A stretch of DNA of 64,000 nucleotides from Branchipolynoe longqiensis (taxonomy: Eukaryota > Annelida > Polychaeta > Phyllodocida > Polynoidae): positions 3,059,923 to 3,123,922 of the forward strand of contig CM059199.1 of the NCBI GenBank assembly GCA_030323885.1, written 5' to 3'. Made by a program: the position numbers and the translations under genes. The notes beneath the pieces are model-generated. The model saw only the letters and a program-made list of their open reading frames with translations. It had not been told where the DNA came from and did no database searches. Positions within the stretch are counted from its first letter, which is position 1; every line of letters starts with the position of its first letter. This document shows positions 21,558-30,807 of the stretch, piece by piece.

Positions 21558-22285
21558 AGTGATAGAGTCCGATGGCTTTCGAATTTTTGCATCATTTTTT
21601 GGAATAAATATATCAAATTGACTAGTATAACCTACTATTCATTATTCCGGAGTCATTTTGATGGAAAATGGTTAGTTTTGGAACAATTTGAGCTGAAAGA
21701 AGCCAAAATCATTTCAGCAAGCTTGTTTGCGTAAAACTAGACCAACCACCCAGCCTCCCCCGGCCCTCTCAGAGGACTGTGGTTGGGCTCGTGAGGCTGC
21801 CTTTTTCCTTCCTCCCCCCTCCCCCCGCCCGAATTCCTCTGATCACTACCCATCGGAAGCCAACTCCCGACCACATGGGACTTCTTTCAGCAATGCCCAT
21901 ACAGTGCTGCAGATTTGCAGCCTTCAGCGCACCAATGCGACTGAAAACTCCCCCAAAACAAACAAGCAAGTTTGTCAAAAGTCTCATTGTTTGAGGCCCA
22001 GATTCACAACTCGGGATGGTCATGTGATGAGCAATGACATATTAATGTGTAGGTAGTGTGGAACCTGACTAATGCCATATATGGTACTGGGAATGAGGGT
22101 AGGACTAATAAGGTCACGAGATTGACCTAATTGGTTAGTATTCTCTCTGCCTAATGGTTGTGTCAAAGTAGGTGGCCAAAGGGATTGGGGGGGGGGGGCG
22201 TAATAAATTCACTAATTATTCTGTATATGCTGCCCCAAAGCAGTACCTAAGTTGGATATATAGAATCAAATGTAAGTATGTGTTT
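21558..22285. mobile_element. T-family element, mid-length copy, right end lost
   Basis: TTAA at 21554-21557, then AGTGATAGAGTCCGATGG. The first 170 bp and last 200 bp match the nested copy at 9227-11074 (for example GGTCACGAGATTG and TATTCTGTATATGCTG), but the TG minisatellite is absent and sequence similarity stops at GTTTTGGTT near 22285, before the right TIR. Confidence 0.83.
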
Positions 22286-22406
22286 TGGTTGCAAGCGAAA
22301 ATTCAATCGCAGAAAATTTATATCTTCCTCGTTCACTGCTCCTTTTCCTATCCTAATAATGCCAAATGCGAAACTACCTAGTAAAACAGTATCAATTATC
22401 TCATTG

Positions 22407-22690
22407 ACCAGATGAGATGGCCGACTGAGTTGAGTGTCCGTCTCCCGTTTTGGTAGATCATGGAATTCGAAACCTGGTCGAGTCAAACCAACAACTTAAA
22501 AATTGATACTTGTCGCTTCCTAGCTTGGCACTCAGCATTAATAGGATAGCACAATGAATAGTTAACTCAGCATCAGGATAATGTGACCGGGTGGGATATG
22601 CAGTTCATGGTGCAGGCAGCCTGGTATCCCAGTGGGGCAGCACTGCAAAGTTGCCATGAGTCCACACTGTCGCAAGTCAGTACCCATTCA
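22407..22690 (+). repeat. SINE-L
   Basis: Head GAGATGGCCGACTGAGTTGAG, B-box region GAATTCGAAACC and body are present, but the terminal ACCTTAGATG tail is missing; the copy ends near TACCCATTCAGAT. Confidence 0.85.
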
Positions 22691-22699
22691 GATTGAGCT

Positions 22700-22803
22700 C
22701 ATTGGGTTGACTCGACCAGGGTTCGAACCCAAACCCCAGGAGTCTGAATCCCATGACCTACCAAAAATGGGAGGCGGGTGCTCAACTGATTCAACCATCC
22801 CCA
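22700..22803 (-). repeat. SINE-L head only, inverted
   Basis: TTGACTCGACCAGGGTTCGAA through GATTCAACCATCC is the complement of a SINE-L head. It directly follows the plus-strand copy and has no body. Confidence 0.8.
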
Positions 22804-23220
22804 CAAATTCCAAAATACCCCCCACTTAACCCCCACCCCCCTTACCCCCTCCACCCACCCCCATACCCTCCCCATTAAACTGAACGAACGGGAATAATGG
22901 AATATGAGCGAGACACTGCGTGGGGGAGGGGGGGGGGCTAATGCACCGTTTTCCCCCTGGTGTCCGAGAGGGGCTGGCCCGGCCCCCCGCCCCCGCCCCC
23001 GCCCCACCCAGCGCCCGCCTCGCCCAGCAGAGCACAGCACAGCTCCCTCGGGGGACTCTCAGAGCCGGCTCCCAAAATGATCTTCGATTTGGGAACAAAT
23101 GGGTCAGGACTCCATTGGCGTAATGACGGGCGAATAATAACTAAGTAATGAGGCGTGCAGAAAGACCGGCCCACCTCACGGCCCCTAATGGCTTTTTGGA
23201 CGCTGAGTGGACACAGGGAG
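22804..23220. other. C/G-rich DNA without a supported gene
   Basis: Poly-C/poly-G blocks (22811-22870, 22920-22937) and a (CCCCGC)n patch at 22977-23010. Overlapping open frames on both strands are low-complexity Gly/Pro/Arg readings. Confidence 0.55.
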
Positions 23221-24025
23221 AGGAGGGTGGGGTGAGGTGACGGGGTGGGGGTGGGGGCATCTACAGGCGTGTGTGGATGGTTGTGAGGGATGTGGATGGG
23301 GATGAGATGAGGGTGGGGGAGGTGAGGGGGGATCTAGAGGCGTGTGTGGATGGTTGGAGCGGATGTGGGAGTGGGTGATGGAGATGAGGGGGGGGGGGAG
23401 GGTGGAGGGGGGGATCTAGAGGCGGTGGATGGTTGGAGGGATGTGGAGTGGGTGGTGTGTGGGTATGGTGGTGGGATGAAGTGTGAGTTGGGAATGAGGG
23501 GAGGGTGGGTGTGATTGGTGGGGGATCCATAGGGTGTGGATGGTTGGCAGATCTGTGGGGAACAGTGGGGGTGTGGGTAGGAGTGTGGTGGTGGGGCTGG
23601 GAGTGAGTGAGTGGAGGGGGTCGGGTGACGATGGGGGATCCATAGGGGGTGTGGTGAGGTTTGGCAGCATGTGTGGATGTGGGGGTGTGGGTGAGGGTGT
23701 AGTGCTGGTGCTGGGAGTGAGGGGTAGTGGAGGGGGTGGGGGTGACGGTGGGGGATCCTTAGGGGTGTGGATGGTTGGCAGAATCTGTGGGAATAGTGGG
23801 TGTGTGGTTGAGGTGTGTGGTGGTGGTGGTGGGAGTGAGGGGTAGTGGAGGGGGTGGGGATGGCGGTGGTGGAACCAAGAGGGGTGTGGATGGTTGGCGG
23901 GTGTGTGTGGGGGTAGTGGGGGGTGTGAGGGTGTGGTGGTGGTGGTGGGAGTGAGGGGTAGTGGAAGGGGTGGGGGTGACGGTGGAGAGACCATTAGGGA
24001 TGTGGATGGTTGGCGTGTGTGTTAT
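23221..24025. repeat. G-rich satellite, about 118-bp units, ending in the gap
   Basis: From about 23521 each unit reads GTGTGGATGGTTGGCAG, then a G/T-rich stretch, GTGGTGGTGGTGGGAGTGAG, then GGGGTGACGGTGGGG. Starts are near 23528, 23644, 23762, 23882 and 23996. 23221-23520 is a shorter, more degenerate relative with GGGATCTAGAGGCG boundaries. The array runs into the assembly gap. Gly-rich (+) and Pro/His-rich (-) frames are artefacts. Confidence 0.92.
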
Positions 24026-24525
24026 NNNNNNNNNNNNNNNNNNNNNNNNNNNNNNNNNNNNNNNNNNNNNNNNNNNNNNNNNNNNNNNNNNNNNNNNNNN
24101 NNNNNNNNNNNNNNNNNNNNNNNNNNNNNNNNNNNNNNNNNNNNNNNNNNNNNNNNNNNNNNNNNNNNNNNNNNNNNNNNNNNNNNNNNNNNNNNNNNNN
24201 NNNNNNNNNNNNNNNNNNNNNNNNNNNNNNNNNNNNNNNNNNNNNNNNNNNNNNNNNNNNNNNNNNNNNNNNNNNNNNNNNNNNNNNNNNNNNNNNNNNN
24301 NNNNNNNNNNNNNNNNNNNNNNNNNNNNNNNNNNNNNNNNNNNNNNNNNNNNNNNNNNNNNNNNNNNNNNNNNNNNNNNNNNNNNNNNNNNNNNNNNNNN
24401 NNNNNNNNNNNNNNNNNNNNNNNNNNNNNNNNNNNNNNNNNNNNNNNNNNNNNNNNNNNNNNNNNNNNNNNNNNNNNNNNNNNNNNNNNNNNNNNNNNNN
24501 NNNNNNNNNNNNNNNNNNNNNNNNN
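24026..24525. other. Assembly gap of 500 N
   Basis: Exactly 500 N, which normally marks a gap of unknown size. It separates the G-rich satellite from the DIRS element and probably hides the left end of that element. Confidence 0.99.
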
Positions 24526-25149
24526 TGCTCCACAGGATTTATCTACTACTACTGCTTTTATCCAAAAGTAAGTACTGTTTTCTTCGATAACTTTGTTTAT
24601 CATGCTCTATAGCATCTTTTTATGAAAGTTCAGAACTTTCTTCAGTCCTGTTTGGACTTTGTACGTTTTTTAACTTACGGATAGAACATTGCGTGCCGCT
24701 GGCACAAACGAAACCGATACTGAGTTCTATCGACACCTGTTTTTCAGACAGGGAGAAATGGCAACCCGAGTTGCTCATTTCCTAAGAAAAGTCTCCCGGA
24801 TCCTAATAGAGGATGATGTTGGGGATGCTTCTGGGTGTTTTTTATAAACACCCCTGACCGGTTTAAGGCGAACCTCCGAGTTTCGTAATATTTTCTCCAA
24901 CTTGTTGGCGCTGTAGCCACAGGTGGGAGAAGTGTACGGAACAGAGAGAGGGGCCGATCTCACGATCGATGCCCTCCGTTTGGTTGGTTTCGTTACCACA
25001 CACCTACGGCAAATTTAGCTTCACGCCTGTACTGACACGTTGCAAAACACGTTCTCTGTACCATGTTCCTCAACCCAGTTTACTGGCTTACACTTGTGTA
25101 GTTGAGATGATTCCGGGTTAGTAACGCTTTGGTTTCGTTACAGTTCCCG

Positions 25150-26478
25150 ATGGCCACTCGCCGGAATAAGCCGCCCGCTGCAGCGGTGGGTGTCCCCCCT
25201 ACGGATTACGATTCGTCTCCACCGGCTACGGCTCCGCCGTCCCCACATCCTGGGGCTCATGCCTCGGATCAAGACAGTGATCACGCCCCTCAACCAGTGG
25301 GGTGGGAGGCGAAAATGGCGGCGATGATGGAGGAGAAGATGCGCCATTTCCAGGCGCAGACCTTTCCAGATCCTTCCCAAATCCCTGATGAGGATTGGGA
25401 AGACTTTTCTGAGGACGAAGAGGACACGCTTTCGGCACCTGAGGTTCCGAAACCGAAAGCGCGGGGCAAGAAACGCCGCCCAGTGAGCAGTTCTGGTGAC
25501 GAGTTCACAAAGAAAGCGAACTCTAAGCGCTCCAAAAAGTCCAAAAAGAAGAAGAAGAAGAAGAAGAAGGACTCCTCTTCAGACTCGTCGTCCGACTCTT
25601 CTTCCACCGAGTCGGATTCCGACACGGAACGAGCGGGAGTCTACGCCAAAATAGGCGTTAAAGCTGGCAAGAAGATTGTCAAAAAGAAAGCTCAGAAAGT
25701 GCGCACCACTACCATGATGCGCAAAACGGTGAATGGCCATTTCACTACGTTTAAACCGATCGAAGTCATCAACAAGTTGACTGAGCAGATTTCAGGAGTT
25801 AAGGGCATTCCTGCTTCGGTTTCCAAAGAGATGGATTCCGGCATTCATCTTTCCGACGAACGCCGTCGTTATGAAACTTCCCTCTGCCTGATCCATAAGG
25901 CAGTTTTGGGTGCCTTGACGTCTGTTATCCCTGTGGCTAACAGGATGCAGACAGAGAACAAGTTCTCGTCTTTGGCGCGGGTTATGGACCGGGGCATAGC
26001 TTTGTTAGCAGCCGCTAGTAACTACATGACCCATCGGAGATTTGAAAACGTTTTCAAATCGGTCACCACAGATGCCGGAAAAGAGGTTGCCCGCTCTAAG
26101 AAGGTAACGGACCATGATGGTAAGGAATACACCGTGTATTCCGGACCTACCCCTATCAAGAGCAAACCGCTTGATAAATCCAAGATGTTTGGGGGTCAGC
26201 TAGCTTACCTGTACAAACAGGTAGAGGTCGACTACAAGAGTGCTAAAAACACTGAAGCAAAGAGTCGTCGCTTCCAAAACCCAGCAGGGTTCAGAAAGTC
26301 TAGGACGGATTTTCGATTCCGCAGAGGAGGAAGGCCGTTCAGGGGCGGACCGTCCTTCCAGTTCAACCAGCGAGGAAGGGGCCGAGGCGACAGGCCGGCC
26401 TCAAACTGGAACGACAACCGCGGCTACAAGAGGGATTTCGTTCCCAAGCCCCAGTTCCCGAAACAAGGGAACAAGTAG
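25150..26478 (+). CDS. gag: DIRS gag-like protein (ORF1)
   Basis: A 442-residue product, probably the nucleic-acid-binding structural protein of the retroelement particle. The frame is open from 25129, but that codon is TTG; the first ATG is at 25150 (MATRRNKPP), which I prefer. In order: Pro/Ala-rich start; acidic segment around residues 80-95 (EDWEDFSEDEED); basic run of lysines about 129-140; Ser/Asp-rich acidic stretch about 141-160; a central conserved region from about 185 (MMRKTVNGH, FKPIEV, KEMD) shared with the pseudogene at 7236-8148; and an Arg/Gly-rich tail from about 375 (RRGG, RGRGRG) that is likely to bind RNA. No CCHC zinc knuckle is present, as is usual for DIRS elements. A possible splice acceptor lies at 25142-25143, just before the ATG. 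Confidence 0.88.
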   Translation: MATRRNKPPAAAVGVPPTDYDSSPPATAPPSPHPGAHASDQDSDHAPQPVGWEAKMAAMMEEKMRHFQAQTFPDPSQIPDEDWEDFSEDEEDTLSAPEVPKPKARGKKRRPVSSSGDEFTKKANSKRSKKSKKKKKKKKKDSSSDSSSDSSSTESDSDTERAGVYAKIGVKAGKKIVKKKAQKVRTTTMMRKTVNGHFTTFKPIEVINKLTEQISGVKGIPASVSKEMDSGIHLSDERRRYETSLCLIHKAVLGALTSVIPVANRMQTENKFSSLARVMDRGIALLAAASNYMTHRRFENVFKSVTTDAGKEVARSKKVTDHDGKEYTVYSGPTPIKSKPLDKSKMFGGQLAYLYKQVEVDYKSAKNTEAKSRRFQNPAGFRKSRTDFRFRRGGRPFRGGPSFQFNQRGRGRGDRPASNWNDNRGYKRDFVPKPQFPKQGNK

Positions 26479-26516
26479 AGATTTCCACACAAACAGTGCA
26501 GCCTCCTGACCCTACA

Positions 26517-28406
26517 ATGGTCACGGAGGAAACTCAAACTGAAGTAAGCCTTTTTCAAGCAGGGAATGTTTCTAATTGTTTACATCAATGGCAACAGTTA
26601 ACCACTAATCCAGAGGTCCTGAATATTGTTAAAGGCATTCACATCCCTTTCACACAATTGCCTATACAAAAGAGAGCGCCTTTTCCGTATCAGTTTAATT
26701 CACTAGAAAAATCTCAGCTAGATCAGCAGGTTCTACTGTTTGAGTCTAAGGGCATTGTCAACAGAGTTGAACATACTGAAGGGGAATATATTTCCAATAT
26801 CTTCTCTACTCCTAAACCTGATGGTTCAATCCGAATGATTTTAGATTTAACTCAGTTGAATGAAATCATTGAATACAAACATTTCAAAATGTTTTCTTTA
26901 GAAACAGCTCGTGATTTAATTACCCCAGGGTGTTGGCTAGCGAGTGTTGATTTAAGGGATGCGTACTACACCGTTCCTATTCACCAGACAGATCGGAAAT
27001 ACCTACGTTTTCTCTGGAATGGCCAACTTTTTGAATTTACATGTTTACCTAATGGTTTGGCCTGCGCACCGCGTCTGTTTACTAAGTTGTTGAAACCAAT
27101 TTTTTCACACATGGCAAAATTGGGGCATTGTATGTTTCCATACATAGATGATTCTTTTATTATGGGCCAATCTTTCACGCAATGTGAACTCGCTGTTAAA
27201 GATTTATGCAAAATTTTCACCAAATTGGGTTTCTTCATACATAACAAGAAATCAGTTTTTTCTCCTACTCAGGAGCTTAAGTGTCTCGGGTTCATTCTGA
27301 ACACCACGGCTATGACCGTTTCGCTTACACGCCAAAAGAAAGATAAGCTTTACCGCACAGCGATACAGCTGTTAGACACTTCTAGGCCAAAGATTAGACA
27401 GGTCGCGGTCCTTATCGGGGTCATGGTTTCGTATAGTCCAGCTATTCTATACGGAGCGGCACACATAAAATCCCTCGAAATTGATAAAAATTTGGCGCTG
27501 GCCCGCGCAAAGGGAAACTTTGAAAAGACCATGTTTATTTCGGAGAACGGCCTAGCCGACATTGATTGGTGGCTAAACCACTTTGACCATTCCCCCAATC
27601 CCATTAGAATGGGAGAGCCTGACACTACCGTTACCACTGACGCGTCTCTCCAAGGGTGGGGAGCACATCAAAATGATGTAGCAACGGGAGGAAGATGGCT
27701 AGAATCGGAACTCCCCGATCATATTAACGTTCTAGAACTAAGGGCCATTTACTTGGGATTAACCAGTCTAGTAAAAATACCCAAAAATAATGTACGTATC
27801 CTCACGGATAACACCACAGCTATGGCTTATGTCAGAAATATGGGAGGTACAAAATCGATTAAATGTAATGCAATGGCACTTCTCATTTGGAACTGGGCTC
27901 AAACCTTTGATGTCTGGTTAACTGTTAATCACATTCCAGGCACACAAAATTGTCTAGCTGACAAGATGAGTCGCCAGTTCCATGATCACTTAGAGTGGTC
28001 ACTTAATCCATCCATTTTCAAACACATTTGTCACACATGGGGTTCACCTCAGATCGATTTGTTCGCTTCGCGTAATAACTTTAAAATTCCAAAATATGTT
28101 TCGTGGCACCCGGAACCCAATGCTTGGCACATTGATGCCTTCTCCCTAAAGTGGCGACATCATTTCTTTTACATTTTCCCCCCCTTTACTATCATTAGCA
28201 AAGTCGCCAGAAAGATTCAAATGGAGGGGACACACGCCATACTCATCGTCCCCGAGTGGCACACGCAACCGTGGCTACCGACGTTACTAGCCACAGCCAA
28301 AAGCAGCCTTCGCTTCCCAAGATTCCGAGGAAACCTCAAACATCAGGGACCACTAGAACGCCACGGAAACGTGTCGACAACTCCGTTAGTGGCATTCCTT
28401 TTTTAA
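26517..28406 (+). CDS. pol: DIRS reverse transcriptase / RNase H / Dam-like methyltransferase (ORF2)
   Basis: Residues are counted from the GTG at 26496; the first ATG is at 26517. The frame is actually open from 26304 and overlaps gag by 175 nt in the -1 frame, so a fusion by frameshifting is possible. RT (about 50-345): VDLRDAYYTV with Asp152, LPNG 184-187, YIDD 216-219. RNase H (about 375-495): Asp382 (TDAS), Glu414 (LELRA), Asp438 (LTDN), Asp489 (LADKMSR), so all four acidic residues are present. The Dam-like DNA N6-adenine methyltransferase domain (about 515-600) has DLFASR 521-526, Asp547, FPPF 561-564 in the place of the usual DPPY/NPPY, and VPEW 585-588. The enzyme would copy element RNA; the role of the methyltransferase in DIRS biology is unknown. 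The C-terminus overlaps the recombinase frame by 208 nt. Confidence 0.93.
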   Translation: MVTEETQTEVSLFQAGNVSNCLHQWQQLTTNPEVLNIVKGIHIPFTQLPIQKRAPFPYQFNSLEKSQLDQQVLLFESKGIVNRVEHTEGEYISNIFSTPKPDGSIRMILDLTQLNEIIEYKHFKMFSLETARDLITPGCWLASVDLRDAYYTVPIHQTDRKYLRFLWNGQLFEFTCLPNGLACAPRLFTKLLKPIFSHMAKLGHCMFPYIDDSFIMGQSFTQCELAVKDLCKIFTKLGFFIHNKKSVFSPTQELKCLGFILNTTAMTVSLTRQKKDKLYRTAIQLLDTSRPKIRQVAVLIGVMVSYSPAILYGAAHIKSLEIDKNLALARAKGNFEKTMFISENGLADIDWWLNHFDHSPNPIRMGEPDTTVTTDASLQGWGAHQNDVATGGRWLESELPDHINVLELRAIYLGLTSLVKIPKNNVRILTDNTTAMAYVRNMGGTKSIKCNAMALLIWNWAQTFDVWLTVNHIPGTQNCLADKMSRQFHDHLEWSLNPSIFKHICHTWGSPQIDLFASRNNFKIPKYVSWHPEPNAWHIDAFSLKWRHHFFYIFPPFTIISKVARKIQMEGTHAILIVPEWHTQPWLPTLLATAKSSLRFPRFRGNLKHQGPLERHGNVSTTPLVAFLF

Positions 28407-29365
28407 ATAAATATTTAGAACAGTTTGGCTTAGACAAAATTACACAACAGCGTTTGGTTGATGATGCGTGGAGAAAAGGAACGGTGAAAATGTATACTAC
28501 GTATTTAAAGAAATGGGGTATTTATTGCCTGCTTAAGAAAGTCAAGCCAATGACTCCCACAGTATCCCAGGTAGGACTCTTCCTACGTTACCTAGAGGAC
28601 GAAGGCCTAGGATATGGCGCTATTAACGCTGCCAGATGTGCTCTGTCGATAATCCTACCGCGGGTTAATGGACAAACAATGGGTAAACACCATGTTATTT
28701 GTTGGATCATACGATCAATTTATCAGAGGAATCCGCCTAAACCCAAATATAATAGGTTTTGGGATGTTTCTCTAGTGTTCAACCTCTTCAAGAAATGGCC
28801 AGAAAATAAGTTTCTGGACGTTAAACTTTTAGGTTTCAAAGTCGCAGTTTTGCTTCTCCTGGTCACTGGACACAGAGGCCAAACTATAGTTGCCCTGTCG
28901 CTGAATGGTCTAGAAATTGACAGTAAAGAGGCCACGTTTGATTTATCAACTTTATTAAAATCAAACCGATTAGGTGACCCCCTTTCTACGATAGGGGTGT
29001 CCAGTTTCACTCAGGATCGCAAGTTATGTGTCGTATCTGCGATACGAAATTATATATCCAAGACAAGATTAATAAGAAACTCAAGACAGCTATTGGTCAG
29101 CTTTATTAAGCCACACAAGGCCATTTCCAGGGATACCCTCGCCCGATGGACAATGAATGTGTTAAAACTGGCGGGAGTAAATACAGACAGGTACTCATCG
29201 CACTCTACACGTGGTGCAATGGTGTCCAAGGCAAGATTGCTAGGCATCTCCGTTAAACGGATCCTAGCTCACGCGGGATGGAAAACCGCTACTTCGTTTG
29301 CTAGACATTACCACAAACGACTAGAGAAGCCTCAGCCGATAGCGCACAGGCTACTCACCAACTGA
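28199..29365 (+). CDS. DIRS tyrosine recombinase (ORF3)
   Basis: Catalyses integration of a DNA intermediate without target duplication, replacing the DDE integrase of LTR elements. The span given is the whole open frame after the stop at 28196. No ATG exists before 28490, which already lies inside the conserved core, so expression from the upstream frame or from a non-ATG codon (GTG at 28256) is likely. Counting from 28256: SGIPFLNKYLEQFGL 45-59 and GTVKMYTTYLKKWG 75-88 (SAM-like core-binding part), Arg207 in LLVTGHRGQT, His316 and Arg319 in HSTRGA, His339 and Trp342 in LAHAGW, and the nucleophile Tyr352 in RHYHKRL. The whole catalytic set is intact. It overlaps ORF2 in the -1 frame, as in the degraded copy. 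Confidence 0.92.
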   Translation, partial: QSRQKDSNGGDTRHTHRPRVAHATVATDVTSHSQKQPSLPKIPRKPQTSGTTRTPRKRVDNSVSGIPFLNKYLEQFGLDKITQQRLVDDAWRKGTVKMYTTYLKKWGIYCLLKKVKPMTPTVSQVGLFLRYLEDEGLGYGAINAARCALSIILPRVNGQTMGKHHVICWIIRSIYQRNPPKPKYNRFWDVSLVFNLFKKWPENKFLDVKLLGFKVAVLLLLVTGHRGQTIVALSLNGLEIDSKEATFDLSTLLKSNRLGDPLSTIGVSSFTQDRKLCVVSAIRNYISKTRLIRNSRQLLVSFIKPHKAISRDTLARWTMNVLKLAGVNTDRYSSHSTRGAMVSKARLLGISVKRILAHAGWKTATSFARHYHKRLEKPQPIAHRLLTN

Positions 29366-29550
29366 AAGAGAGAGGTAAGAAAAACATTCGTTTTTCCTCT
29401 TTTTTGCCATACAAATCGCTTTTCCATTGTTGCATACATAAGACATAATCACTAAAGAATAATAACAAAACAAGAATATCAGGATAAAAATGCTTTTACG
29501 TAAAGGTCTCCCTAGCCTGCGGCTAGCCAGAGGCGGCATACCGAGGTAAA

Positions 29551-29869
29551 ATAGATTAGTTAGACGAATCTTACCTGGGCATAGATGATGGATAACTATT
29601 GTTTTACCGAGGTAGAAGCCTCGGTTAGACGTGGGCGAGGGCCCACCCACCACGCCCTGCCACGTCTAGTCAATCACTCAATTTAGCATGAGGTCACTTG
29701 ACCTTAGGTTGTTTTTTAGAATCATTTTTATCCTGAATTAGTAGGTAAAGATTGCTGGACCCGGATGTGCTTCCTTCTCCCTCGCCCACGTCTAACCGAG
29801 GCTTCTACCTCGGTAAAACAATAGTTATCCATCATCTATACCCAGGTAAGATTCGTCTAACTAATCTAT
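29551..29869. repeat. DIRS 3' inverted repeat (86-nt arms)
   Basis: The arms at 29551-29636 and 29784-29869 are complementary at 85 of 86 positions by eye (one C/T difference in CTGGGCATAG), with a 147-nt spacer. Inside each arm ACCGAGGTAGAAGCCTCGGT is itself a palindrome. The geometry fits a DIRS internal complementary region facing the right terminus, which is thought to template circularisation of the DNA intermediate; that role is inferred. The left terminus cannot be compared because of the gap. Confidence 0.85.
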
Positions 29870-29892
29870 ATATATATATATATATATATATG

Positions 29893-30312
29893 GTATGCAG
29901 GTATTGCAATACCTCAGGGAGTTTGACGCCCCTGCCCTGCAGAGTTGTAAACCACTGCCTTGTGGTACAGGTTCTTGACAGAACCGAAGGCTGAGGGAGC
30001 AAACCCTGAACAGAAAACCATGTCACTGTGGCAGCATCAAGGGCGGTTGATGTATGGAACTCCCAACATCTCCCGACCAGCCACTGCAGGGACAAATAGT
30101 TTTGTGCCTGTCTGGACATGTTCTTGCCGGTGTGAAACCTCTAATTGCTCCCCGAGAGAGTGCTGCTGGTAACTTGCAAAAGCCAGCAGCACTTCAACAC
30201 TTTTGCAGGCAGCTTTCATGAAATGTACAACCGCACAGGAGAGCGGCAGTCAAGTAATGAAAGCAGTCTTTGTCGCATCGCGACCGACAGCATGATGATG
30301 ATGATGATGATA
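29893..30312 (+). mobile_element. LINE-tail composite, copy 1
   Basis: A conserved module (29893-30227: GCAATACCTCAGGGAGTTTG to CTTTCATGAAATGTA) is joined to the last 85 bp of a LINE 3' end and finishes in a (GAT)n tail. Copies 2 and 3 (36142, 43049) share the module but have longer LINE tails. Confidence 0.82.
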
Positions 30313-30324
30313 TGTGTGTCTATG

Positions 30325-30411
30325 ATATAGTTATACAAGTGTTAGCTTTATCTAGATATATATATATATATATATATCAATGATATACTTATACAAGTGT
30401 TAGCTTTATCT

Positions 30412-30460
<49 letters not shown>

Positions 30461-30722
30461 AATGATATAGTTATACAAGTGTTAGCTTTATCTGGATATA
30501 TATACATATGTCAATGATATAGTTATACAAGTGTTAGCTTTATCTGGATATATATACATATGTCAATGATATAGTTATACAAGTGTTAGCTTTATCTGGA
30601 TATATATACATATGTCAATGATATAGTTATACAAGTGTTAGCTTTATCTGGATATATATATGTGTGTCAATGGTATAGTTATACAAGTGTTAGCTTTATC
30701 TGGATATATATATATATATATA
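30325..30722. repeat. About 57-bp tandem repeat
   Basis: Seven units of GTCAATGATATAGTTATACA then AGTGTTAGCTTTATCTGGAT then ATATATACATAT, with the AT part expanded in some units (30355-30376, 30413-30457). Confidence 0.95.
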
Positions 30723-30807
30723 TAGCATTATATAATATCATTAATTGTGCATCCACTGTGCAACCTGGCAGATTGTGATATATATGAGGCTAGATATATG
30801 AGGAGTT

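Larger units (their letters stand above)
24526..29869 (+). mobile_element. DIRS-like tyrosine-recombinase retrotransposon
   Basis: Contains gag-like, RT/RNase H/methyltransferase and tyrosine recombinase frames in the order typical of DIRS1-like elements, and a long 3' inverted repeat. It has no aspartic protease, no DDE integrase and no LTR. All catalytic motifs of RT, RNase H and recombinase are present and the three frames are free of stops, so this copy is potentially functional or very young. The right boundary is placed at the end of the inverted repeat (29869), where (TA)n begins; the left end is inside or beyond the gap. Confidence 0.93.

Noticed and set aside
23261..24612. Long frames near and across the N gap
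   Set aside because: Either G-rich satellite readings or artificial frames made of unknown bases.
25129..25149. Upstream start of gag at 25129
   Set aside because: That codon is TTG; the first ATG is at 25150, next to a possible splice acceptor.
24526..29869. LTR retrotransposon or endogenous virus
   Set aside because: No LTRs, protease, DDE integrase or envelope frame; the tyrosine recombinase and inverted repeat identify a DIRS-type element.
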